DNA of 64,000 nucleotides, taken from assembly GCF_014651675.1 (NCBI RefSeq), contig NZ_BMXI01000003.1, positions 71,604 through 135,603 on the forward strand, read 5' to 3'. Shown piece by piece: positions 51,525 to 59,755 of the stretch. Origin of the DNA: Roseibacillus persicicus. GTDB taxonomy: Bacteria > Verrucomicrobiota > Verrucomicrobiia > Verrucomicrobiales > Akkermansiaceae. Position 1 is the first letter of the stretch. Each line of letters begins with the position of its first letter. Made by a program: the position numbers and the translations under genes. The notes under the pieces are model-generated. The model searched no databases. It was not told where the DNA came from and saw nothing but the letters and a program-made list of their open reading frames with translations.

Positions 51525-54500
51525 ATGAATCCCCTCGCACCCGGGGTGGCAGCGGCTCTCCTTGTCGCTCCCCCCTGCCTTCTTGCCAATCCTCTCGACC
51601 GTGACGGAGACGGTTTTTCCGACATCTGGCAAAGCCAGTTTCAAGCGCCCACCCTCAATCCGACCGGTGATCCCGACGGCGACGGCTACCCCAATGCCGA
51701 AGAAGAAACAGCAGGCACCGACCCCTTCGATGCCAGCTCTTACCCCAACATCCGGGCCTTCATCTACGATCAATCTAGTAGCGAAGTTGCCTTCGAGGTC
51801 GATACCCTCAAGGGTAAGCAATACGGAATCATCGGCACTGAGGACCTCTCCTCCGCGGGCCCGTGGGACACCGTTCTCCCCTTCACAACTGCGGAAAACA
51901 ACGCGACGACACTTTTCCCACCCGGCCCCATCCCCGTCCCCTATCCCAACCTGGGATTCTTTCGTCTTCAAATTCAGGACATCGACGAAGATGGCGACGG
52001 GCTCACCGCCTATGAGGAATGCCTCATCGGCACCTCTGACCAGACCCCCAACAGCTCACCGGACCCACGGGGAAATGACTGCGAGACAGCGGAAGACTGG
52101 CTGGAAACAAACACCCCCGGAGTCCATCCCCAAGGCGCGCAAGATAACCTCTCCGCCCTTTCCCTCGCCCACCTGCAAAGCGACACCATTGGGCAAACTT
52201 CCTATTCCCTGATGGTCACGGCCACGGGTTCGGACAGTTGGCACCAGCTCACTTCCTGGAATCTATCAGGTTCTAACAACTTCACTGAGATGCGCAGCAC
52301 CCCACCCATTGCGGGGAAGCAGCCGGAGGTTCACGCCCTTCCCCACACCCATGCGCAAACCGGACAACCTCTCTTTCTCACCACCAACATCCGGCCCGAT
52401 GGCGGTCTCTGGCTATCACTGCGCTCCATTGGCCTGAACGGAGAGTTCACCCACCATCACACCGTGGGATACGGTCCCCAGTTGGGGCTCACTGTTTTTC
52501 GATATGCCGTCTCCACCCGCCTCATCTACGACGCTGCGCAGAACCCCATTGTCCAGGTCGTCACCCCCGTGGCCGCAAGCAGCTCTTCTATCGACAGCGC
52601 CAACTCGACTTGGCGGGTCCTCGTGTGGCACATCGACCTCGCCAACCGCTCTCTAACAGGGACGGACGACTCCGGGATGCTGGATGGTCGCGTCACCCTC
52701 CGACGTGATGGTCTGCCGAGCAGCCTCACCGCAACCCATCTCGGCTTGGGCTCCTTTGTGTTCAACTATCCTTCCACCACTGTGGGACCTACCCCGAGTG
52801 ACTATCACCTCGTCCATGGCTATGGACGGGTCGATCAAGCAGGCCGGTTCACCTACGAGCGCTCCACCCTCTTCCAGCGTTCGCTCGAGGGGGACGACCA
52901 ATCGCGCGCCTTTCTAACAGGTTCCCGGCTCGCCACCACCTCGCTGGACTGGAATGGCTACCTGAATGCACGCTACGCGGAGGTCAACACCGCCCCTCCC
53001 GGCAGAGAGGAGAACCTGGAAGAAAAATTAGTCCTCACGGTCTATGAAAAGCGGTCTTTCTACGGCGGGGAACCCGAGGCACAGAATATCACCAATCAGC
53101 TGGGGGACCTTTCGCCGGACTTTCACGGCGTTCACCCTCCCGTCCCGACCTTGACGAATTCCGTCGTGGACCAGGGAGAGACCAACGATCTCTTCGGCTC
53201 GGTCATGGCCGCTGGCGACTTCAATGGCGATGGCACAAAGGACTTCGCAGTAGGCATTCCCTCCCGGGCTGTTAGTCGCGACAACAGTTCTTACGCGAAC
53301 GCCGGTCAAGTCGCGGTCTACTTCAGCGGTGGAGCAGAACCTTTTTCATGGGAAGAACCCGACCAAACCTTTGACCAAGAAACCGAAAGCTTGCCTGGCG
53401 TGGCTGAAGAGAACGACCAATTTGGCAACGCTCTCGCAGGGGGCGACTTCAATGGCGATGGCTACGACGACCTCGCGATTGGGGTCTCGGGGGAAGAAAA
53501 CTTTGCCGGCGCCAACTCGCAAAATTCTGGAGTGATTCAGATTCTTTATGGTTCGCCCTTCGGTCTTGTGCACCCTGGTAATCAGGTCATTTCGCAGGAG
53601 TCTCTTGGGCAGAGCTCTGCCACCGATGACTTCTTCGGCTACACTTTAGCCAGCGGCGACCTCAATGGAGACGGCTACGCCGACCTTGCCATTGGATGCC
53701 CCTATCGCGATGTCGATGGCGTGGTTAATGCGGGGGTCGTCTACCGCGCCTGGGGCACGGAGAACGGGCTCAACACCAGTGCAAATTCTCTCATTCATCA
53801 GGGTCTTTCCAGCTATCCCGAAGCCCTCGGTGCGCACGACCTCTTTGGACATTCTCTTGCGGTGGGAGACTTCAATGGTGGCTCGCCCGACGACCTCGCC
53901 ATCGGGGTTCCTTTCGAAGATGCGGGCTCCCTCGCCGACACCGGGGGGGTGCAAATCGTCTATGGCGAAAACAGCTACACCGGCGACCCGGGGCCGTTCC
54001 TGACCCAATCCGGCTACTCTACAGGCGGCGATATTCCCGGGGCCAGGGAGGCGGGAGACCGCTTTGGTTGGGCTCTTGCGGCGGGCGACTTTACCGGTGA
54101 CGGGCGGGCCGACCTCGCGATTGGAGTTCCCAATGAAGCGGTTGGCAGCATCACCAACGCGGGGGCGGTGAACATTGTCTACGGCAGCCCCTCGGGTCTG
54201 GGCACGGGCAACGCCCTCTTGATTGGAGAGGATACAGCTAACCCGGTTGGACCCGATTTGCCCGGCGAGGCCGAAAGCGGTGATCGCTTTGGCTATGCTC
54301 TCGCCGCCGGTGACATCGACGACGACGGCTACGCCAACCTCGTGATCGGGATTCCCTATGAAGGTGCTTCGGCGGGAGAAAACAAGGGCGCGCTGCTGGT
54401 GGTCGATGGAAGCTCCTCGGGAATTCTCACCACGACTCCTGGCACCTACCGTTTGGATGAGACCACCGACGATAGCAGCATTCTGTTAGGAAGCGCTCTT

Positions 54501-55952
54501 CTGTTGGCCGACCTCGATGGAGACGGAAAGGAAGACATCCTCGCGGGAGCGCCCAGCTTGGACCTGGACGAAGACACCGCAAACTCGGGAAGTATTCGCA
54601 TCTACTCCAATGCCGGTTCTTTCAAACTCCAGCACACGCGCCGCGAAGAGGTGCGCGCCCTTCTGCTCGATATCGACAAGGAAGCCAGCACTGGAACCGG
54701 ACGACTTTATTCCGAGAATCTCAACGCGGGTCTTCCCCACGTTCACATTGCCTCCTGCACCAAGGTGATGACGCTTCTGCTCGCAGTCGACGCCATCAAT
54801 GAGGGCTTGGTCGATCTGGATGACCCGGTGGAATTCTCGGAGAGGGCTGGAACGACTGGGGGATCGAAACTCGACTATTGGATTTTTGACTCGGCTTCCG
54901 AAAGCCATTCCGAACCCTACCCCTCGGAGTGGGACACCATTCGTTTCCTCAAGGATGACGAGGGAGAAACGATTCCCTTCTTTCTGCCGGGCGACGAGTT
55001 TTCTCTCGAGATGCTGCTTCACGCCATGATGATGGAATCGTGCAACCGCGCTTCGGTCGCGATTGCCGAGTTCATTTCGCAAGCTCGATTCGGACATCCC
55101 AACGGCTTCATTGATTTGATGGATGACCGCGGCGACGGCTTGGGAATGGCTTCTACCGTTTGGGGTCACCCGGCAGGAGGCTGCGTCACCAATGCCGACG
55201 AGATGATTCTCATGATGCTGGAAGGCTGGAAGGACCCACTCTTTCGCCGCATCATGGGGGCGGAAACTTTCGGCTTCGGAAGCCAACTCCCCCACCTCAC
55301 TGGAACCGACGACAACGGCCTCACCAAATCTAACAACCCTTTCCAAAAGATCACCACCATCGGCCTCTATCCCGGTCGGGAAATCTGGAAAGGAGGGAAC
55401 GGATACCTTTGGTGGAATTCAGGAGATCACCCGGAAGGTCGCTACCGTCCCCGCGTTTCCAGATGCACCAGCTCCGCTCTGGGCATCGTGTCTCGTCTCG
55501 GCGTCCCGCTTGCCATTGCCTTGCAACAAACAGGAAGCCGACCCGGTGATTGCTTGCGGCTCTTTTCCTACGGGTTTCAAAAGACCTTCACTCCCGACTG
55601 GCGTGGGGAAGCGGAGTGGCCGACGACCTCCGGTGGGGTGACAGGGACTCAAGCCAATCCCGTGCTGACCTCCTCCGTTCCCCTTTCCGACAGCCGCATG
55701 GTGACTGCCATCATCGATGACTCACGGTCGCTCAAGCTCGTCCATTGGAACATCGACGCCAATAGCGGAACCCTCTCCGCCAACGGCGCTACCGAAAAAC
55801 AGTTCTCCCTTCTTGGTGCCCCTGCGACTTTGCCCGATTCTCCCATCGAGCTTCTCGATATTCCCTCCACCCGTGCTCGCAAGGACCTGCTTTCTCTTGA
55901 GTTGATTGATGGGCACATCGAACTCAAGCTCTGGAGAATCGCCGAGAACTAA
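51525..55952 (+). CDS. Giant surface protein: FG-GAP repeats fused to an S11-type serine peptidase domain
   Basis: A 1475-residue secreted protein. After a signal peptide (ending near LLANP) come calcium-binding repeats (DRDGDGFSDIW, DPDGDGYPNAEEETAGTDP). A beta region leads to about seven FG-GAP repeats at residues 545-1025 (LFGSVMAAGDFNGDGTKDFAVG and variants), an integrin-like beta propeller. Residues 1040-1350 resemble D-Ala-D-Ala carboxypeptidases: SCTK (Ser1077, Lys1080), MESCN (Ser1172, Asn1174) and a KGG motif near 1289. The last ~120 residues form a beta domain. The active-site triad looks intact, so peptidoglycan or ester/amide hydrolysis is possible. Part of the ECF/FecR operon. 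Confidence 0.8.
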   Translation: MNPLAPGVAAALLVAPPCLLANPLDRDGDGFSDIWQSQFQAPTLNPTGDPDGDGYPNAEEETAGTDPFDASSYPNIRAFIYDQSSSEVAFEVDTLKGKQYGIIGTEDLSSAGPWDTVLPFTTAENNATTLFPPGPIPVPYPNLGFFRLQIQDIDEDGDGLTAYEECLIGTSDQTPNSSPDPRGNDCETAEDWLETNTPGVHPQGAQDNLSALSLAHLQSDTIGQTSYSLMVTATGSDSWHQLTSWNLSGSNNFTEMRSTPPIAGKQPEVHALPHTHAQTGQPLFLTTNIRPDGGLWLSLRSIGLNGEFTHHHTVGYGPQLGLTVFRYAVSTRLIYDAAQNPIVQVVTPVAASSSSIDSANSTWRVLVWHIDLANRSLTGTDDSGMLDGRVTLRRDGLPSSLTATHLGLGSFVFNYPSTTVGPTPSDYHLVHGYGRVDQAGRFTYERSTLFQRSLEGDDQSRAFLTGSRLATTSLDWNGYLNARYAEVNTAPPGREENLEEKLVLTVYEKRSFYGGEPEAQNITNQLGDLSPDFHGVHPPVPTLTNSVVDQGETNDLFGSVMAAGDFNGDGTKDFAVGIPSRAVSRDNSSYANAGQVAVYFSGGAEPFSWEEPDQTFDQETESLPGVAEENDQFGNALAGGDFNGDGYDDLAIGVSGEENFAGANSQNSGVIQILYGSPFGLVHPGNQVISQESLGQSSATDDFFGYTLASGDLNGDGYADLAIGCPYRDVDGVVNAGVVYRAWGTENGLNTSANSLIHQGLSSYPEALGAHDLFGHSLAVGDFNGGSPDDLAIGVPFEDAGSLADTGGVQIVYGENSYTGDPGPFLTQSGYSTGGDIPGAREAGDRFGWALAAGDFTGDGRADLAIGVPNEAVGSITNAGAVNIVYGSPSGLGTGNALLIGEDTANPVGPDLPGEAESGDRFGYALAAGDIDDDGYANLVIGIPYEGASAGENKGALLVVDGSSSGILTTTPGTYRLDETTDDSSILLGSALLLADLDGDGKEDILAGAPSLDLDEDTANSGSIRIYSNAGSFKLQHTRREEVRALLLDIDKEASTGTGRLYSENLNAGLPHVHIASCTKVMTLLLAVDAINEGLVDLDDPVEFSERAGTTGGSKLDYWIFDSASESHSEPYPSEWDTIRFLKDDEGETIPFFLPGDEFSLEMLLHAMMMESCNRASVAIAEFISQARFGHPNGFIDLMDDRGDGLGMASTVWGHPAGGCVTNADEMILMMLEGWKDPLFRRIMGAETFGFGSQLPHLTGTDDNGLTKSNNPFQKITTIGLYPGREIWKGGNGYLWWNSGDHPEGRYRPRVSRCTSSALGIVSRLGVPLAIALQQTGSRPGDCLRLFSYGFQKTFTPDWRGEAEWPTTSGGVTGTQANPVLTSSVPLSDSRMVTAIIDDSRSLKLVHWNIDANSGTLSANGATEKQFSLLGAPATLPDSPIELLDIPSTRARKDLLSLELIDGHIELKLWRIAEN

Positions 55953-55958
55953 GCTGCC

Positions 55959-57320
55959 ATGAAAACCCTCCCCCTTCTCATTTTCGCTACTAGCGCCTGC
56001 GCCGACGACCTCGCGCCCCTGAGTGACGAGTTCAACAACGCCTCCACCTGGCAAAACTGGTCCGACTTGGCAGAAGTCGAAGGCTGGCAAGCCCCCTCCT
56101 ACGAGACCGCCGATATCAACACCAGCGAGGCAGGTCGCTTTCACATCGTTCCCGCGAGCAACACTTGGTTCGGCCATTTGCGGGGATTGCTTTTCTTCAA
56201 GGAAGTCACCGGCGACTTTGTCGTCACCACCCGCCTCCGGGTCCTGAGTCGGCACAATACGGAGGACCCAAACGAGATCCCCAACCGCAGTTTTTCTCTC
56301 ACCGGCATCCTTGTCCACGGGCCCCGCGACATCACGCAAGCCGCACCAGTTCCCTACACCACGGATGCGGTCTGGCCGCCACAGGACTTTGGCAGTGACT
56401 ATGAGGCAAACAGCGAGAACTACATCTTCCTCAGCTACGGTACCGCGGGCAATCCCGGCACCCGCCAGTTCGAGATCAAGGCAACCCGCAACAGCAACTC
56501 ACGTCTCTATTATGATGATACCGGCATCGACCAAAATCAAACCGAGGCTTGGCTCCAGATGGTTCGGGTAGGCGACACCATCGTTTGCCTGCGCAAGCAC
56601 TCGGAAGACGGCGAGTGGATTGTGGAGAATCGCTACCCCAATCCCGATCATCCCTTCCCCGACTTTGGCCCCACTTTGCAAGTAGGCCTCACCGCTTACA
56701 CCGACTGGCCCACTGCGGCCCCTTTCAACGCGGCCGGATTGGAGGCTTGCTATCACTTCAACTACGCCCCGCCCGCCAGCAGCACCCGTGACCTCATCTC
56801 GCAAGTCGACTACTTCCGCTTTGCGCGGCCGAACCCCGCCCTCACCGAAGCTCACTTGCAGGGCATGAGCACTAGCTACGATCCTTCTAGTAATTCAACG
56901 GCCAATCCCCCCATCCTGCTCAACGCCTCGCCCACCGCCCAAGACTATCTTGGCGAGACCGCGAACACGCCCTTCGACTTCAGCGCCGACAATGATGGCG
57001 ACGGCTTCCCCGACAGTCTCGAAGTCGCATTGGGCAGCGACGCCAGCAATGCCTCTTCCCTACCGCTCATCACCTGCGAGGTGGTGGAAGAAAGCTTCCA
57101 CTACTCTTTCCCTACTCTCACCTCTGGCCTAGAACTGGAAGTGCAGACCTCACATGACCTAGTCACTTGGCACACAATCGCAAGTCGGCCCGGCAACTCC
57201 ATTCTCTGGACCACCGAGCCGTCTCATTCCGTGCTACTTAACGAAGAGACTCAACGCTTATCCGCCATCATTCCGATGGACGAACAGGTTCAGTTCGTTC
57301 GTCTGGCAGGCATCTTCTAA
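55959..57320 (+). CDS. Secreted laminin-G-like (DUF1349-type) protein
   Basis: A 453-residue exported protein with signal peptide MKTLPLLIFATSACA. Residues 20-300 form a concanavalin-like beta-sandwich (LSDEFNNASTWQNW, TGDFVVTTRLRV, ATRNSNSRLYYDD, LQVGLTAYTDW) like DUF1349/LamG proteins that bind carbohydrates. A calcium repeat follows (DNDGDGFPDSLEVALGSD), and the tail carries VQTSHDLVTWHTI ... VQFVRLAG, the window's recurrent C-terminal module. It follows the FG-GAP/S11 protein by 6 bases, so the two are likely co-expressed. Confidence 0.75.
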   Translation: MKTLPLLIFATSACADDLAPLSDEFNNASTWQNWSDLAEVEGWQAPSYETADINTSEAGRFHIVPASNTWFGHLRGLLFFKEVTGDFVVTTRLRVLSRHNTEDPNEIPNRSFSLTGILVHGPRDITQAAPVPYTTDAVWPPQDFGSDYEANSENYIFLSYGTAGNPGTRQFEIKATRNSNSRLYYDDTGIDQNQTEAWLQMVRVGDTIVCLRKHSEDGEWIVENRYPNPDHPFPDFGPTLQVGLTAYTDWPTAAPFNAAGLEACYHFNYAPPASSTRDLISQVDYFRFARPNPALTEAHLQGMSTSYDPSSNSTANPPILLNASPTAQDYLGETANTPFDFSADNDGDGFPDSLEVALGSDASNASSLPLITCEVVEESFHYSFPTLTSGLELEVQTSHDLVTWHTIASRPGNSILWTTEPSHSVLLNEETQRLSAIIPMDEQVQFVRLAGIF

Positions 57321-57339
57321 GAGCAGACCACCCTTTTGC

Positions 57340-59676
57340 TCAAAGCTTCTCTTTCACTCGAAAGAACCCCCGCGGGCTTTCCTGAAGCAAGGCGGGAAGG
57401 ACGAACTGGAAGGAAGACTCGGCCCCTTGTGAAAAGACGTCACTGGCACAGGTAATTGGAAAATCCTGCAAGTCCGTCGAGCCGATGATGTCGTAGGATT
57501 TTCCGGGGCTGGAATGCCAGTGCAGTTGCACCTGCTCGTCTTCTTTCAACTCGATATTCTCCACCTTGAGCTCGTTTTGCAGCAGCGCCATGACCTCGGT
57601 ATCGAAGTTCGTATAGGTCGAGTATGTGCCATGGAACCACACGAGGGCCTTATCGTAGCCATGCCCCTCGGGAACGATGGGACGGAGATTGTCTTTCGAC
57701 GAGCCCACCGTGATCTGCTCCCACGTGAACGTCTCGCCGCCATCCTGAGTGACTCCGCGGAAGATTTCGTAGCGGTTGCCTGCTCGCAGAGGAACATCAT
57801 TGATATCATCCAGATTGAAAGGGTTCGCCGCGTTGGAGGAGAAGTAGATCACATTGGGTTGTTCGGGATCGATAGTCATGCCCCCGCCGTAATCATCCTC
57901 ATTGGAATAGAGCGGCCGACCGGCGTGGGCGACGAACTTTTTCTTCCACTCACTGCCATCCCAGCGAGCGTAATAGTAGTAGATCCGGTCGTTGTCCCAT
58001 CCCGTGCCAGTGACGTTGTCGCTCTGGACCTGGAAAACGCAAACCGGATTGCCATCCTTTTCATATGCAACATCCCAGCACCATGCCCGGCCGGAAGGAA
58101 TCCAGTCATCGGGTCCATCGTTGGCCGTCCAAGGCGCGGCGGAGTATTGATACACCACGCTCCCCTTTTCGCCCGCATCATGGTCCAATGGCAGATCGGG
58201 GAAGGACTTGATCAAGCCTCCGTCGGTTCTCCTGATTCTCCCCTCCTGATAGAACAGGTGGTAAAGCGAATTGGCGACGTCGCGCGGATGTCCATCGGTG
58301 TAGATCAGGTCGATGCGGTTCTTGTGGTTGGACACGAAGCGGGTGTAGGGACGAACTCCACCCGTTCCCGTATCGATGAAGTGAAGCGGGGTGCTCCAGC
58401 TCGCGCCATTGTCCGTCGAGATACTGAGAGTGGGGTTGAAGTTGATGCAGCGGTGGAAGTTGTAGATGGCATTGTCTTCCTCGGCCAAGCGATAGGTATT
58501 CGCGTAGGTATTGCTGGCGGGAGTCGACACGACCACTTCCGGTCCCCAGTCAGCCGCAGTGGTGGGCAAGGGAACCAAAGAAGTCCGGGTGTAGTATTGC
58601 GAGCCTGCGATGTGCTTCGAGTAGACCGCGAGCAGCTTGCCATCGGGTAGAACCGTGAGGGAAGGATTGTTGTGATCGTCCTGCTGACGGGATGCCGCAG
58701 TGCTGATGATCACCTCATCACTTTGATGGGTCTCCGGGTTGTATCGGGTGATGCCATAGCGTCCATCTCCCTTCACGTATCCCGCGAAGAGAGAGCCCTG
58801 ATGCATGATGGCCCGTTCGTCGTTGAACCAAGTCCACGCCCCGTTGCTATTGATCGAGTGAGCCCCTCCCGGCCCTGGGGGAACCGATGCAGCTAAAAGA
58901 GGGTCCGATCCCGCTGAGACCTCCGCGCCGTCGGAGTAGCTATCGCCATCGGTATCGACGCGGGCAGGATCGGTTCCCGCCGTCTCTTCATCACCATTGC
59001 TCAGGCCATCGCCATCAAGGTCGCCTGCAGGGTCCAGATCTTTCACCGCCAGATAGCCAACACCATCATACCAAGTCCTTTGATTTACTGTTGTCTCTGT
59101 TGGTAGATCGTCGATGTAAACCGAGAGCTTGCCGTCTTGCCCTGCCGCTGCCGTTCCCAGTCCCGCCGCCAGGAGAACCCGTCCGCCTTCGGCAAAGATG
59201 GTTGGCGCAACCGCGAAGTCCTGAGTGCTTGCGACCAGAGCCGACTCCGTGCTTTCACCGAAAGACCCCGCCGAATCAGCCGCAGAGAACAAAGCGTTGC
59301 TCCCGGGATTGGAACTGAATCCTCCACGGATATTCCAGTCCTCCTGAAGACTTCCCGGGTCCCAAAAGTAGAGAAAGACGATGTAGTCTTCACCCGCATC
59401 CAATCCGGAGATCGTAGTGCGCAGTTCCGGGGCATCCTCAGGAATCGCCCCTCCCTCGCCACTGGACTCGAAGATGGTTCCCCCTGAGCCGAAGGTGCTT
59501 CGTTGCTCCCAGTCATTGTCTTGCCCGGTCGTTCCATTTTGTGGAGGGCTGAAGAGGTTTCCGACGGAAAGAGTGGTATTGCCGCCGCTGCCAGCGGTGG
59601 CATCTAGATAGGTGATTTGCCCCTGGAGTGGGGCGAGTGCTGATAAAAGAAGTAATGGGATTCGCATTGAGATCAT
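57340..59676 (-). CDS. Secreted BNR_4-repeat protein, possible polysaccharide lyase or sialidase-like
   Basis: A 778-residue exported protein (signal peptide ending near LAPLQG). Residues 20-200 are a beta-sandwich with DAGEDYIVFLYFWD. Two calcium repeats follow (DLDGDGLSNGDEETAGTDP). Residues ~270-710 match the BNR_4 beta-propeller (GAWTWFNDERAIMHQG, LFAGYVKGDGRYGITRYN, DDHNNPSLTVLPDGKL, LSISTDNGASW), a fold of ulvan lyases and related enzymes. The C-terminus is the recurrent module (IIGSTDLQDF ... GFFRVKE). Likely acts on an algal or host polysaccharide outside the cell. Faces the previous gene tail to tail. Confidence 0.75.
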   Translation of the reverse strand: MISMRIPLLLLSALAPLQGQITYLDATAGSGGNTTLSVGNLFSPPQNGTTGQDNDWEQRSTFGSGGTIFESSGEGGAIPEDAPELRTTISGLDAGEDYIVFLYFWDPGSLQEDWNIRGGFSSNPGSNALFSAADSAGSFGESTESALVASTQDFAVAPTIFAEGGRVLLAAGLGTAAAGQDGKLSVYIDDLPTETTVNQRTWYDGVGYLAVKDLDPAGDLDGDGLSNGDEETAGTDPARVDTDGDSYSDGAEVSAGSDPLLAASVPPGPGGAHSINSNGAWTWFNDERAIMHQGSLFAGYVKGDGRYGITRYNPETHQSDEVIISTAASRQQDDHNNPSLTVLPDGKLLAVYSKHIAGSQYYTRTSLVPLPTTAADWGPEVVVSTPASNTYANTYRLAEEDNAIYNFHRCINFNPTLSISTDNGASWSTPLHFIDTGTGGVRPYTRFVSNHKNRIDLIYTDGHPRDVANSLYHLFYQEGRIRRTDGGLIKSFPDLPLDHDAGEKGSVVYQYSAAPWTANDGPDDWIPSGRAWCWDVAYEKDGNPVCVFQVQSDNVTGTGWDNDRIYYYYARWDGSEWKKKFVAHAGRPLYSNEDDYGGGMTIDPEQPNVIYFSSNAANPFNLDDINDVPLRAGNRYEIFRGVTQDGGETFTWEQITVGSSKDNLRPIVPEGHGYDKALVWFHGTYSTYTNFDTEVMALLQNELKVENIELKEDEQVQLHWHSSPGKSYDIIGSTDLQDFPITCASDVFSQGAESSFQFVLPALLQESPRGFFRVKEKL

Positions 59677-59687
59677 TGAGAAAGATT

Positions 59688-59738
59688 AAAAAACGCGGGC
59701 CCGGGTGTTTGCCAGTCTAGCAAACACTGAACCCGCGA
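59688..59738 (-). terminator. Rho-independent terminator after the TSP3-repeat protein gene
   Basis: On the minus strand a long imperfect stem (GTGTTTGC/GCAAACAC extended by CGCGGGTT/GGCCCGCG) is followed by TTTTTT. It ends the gene at 59756 and separates it from the BNR_4 gene. Confidence 0.8.
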
Positions 59739-59755
59739 ATGAAGGGAAGGAAGCG

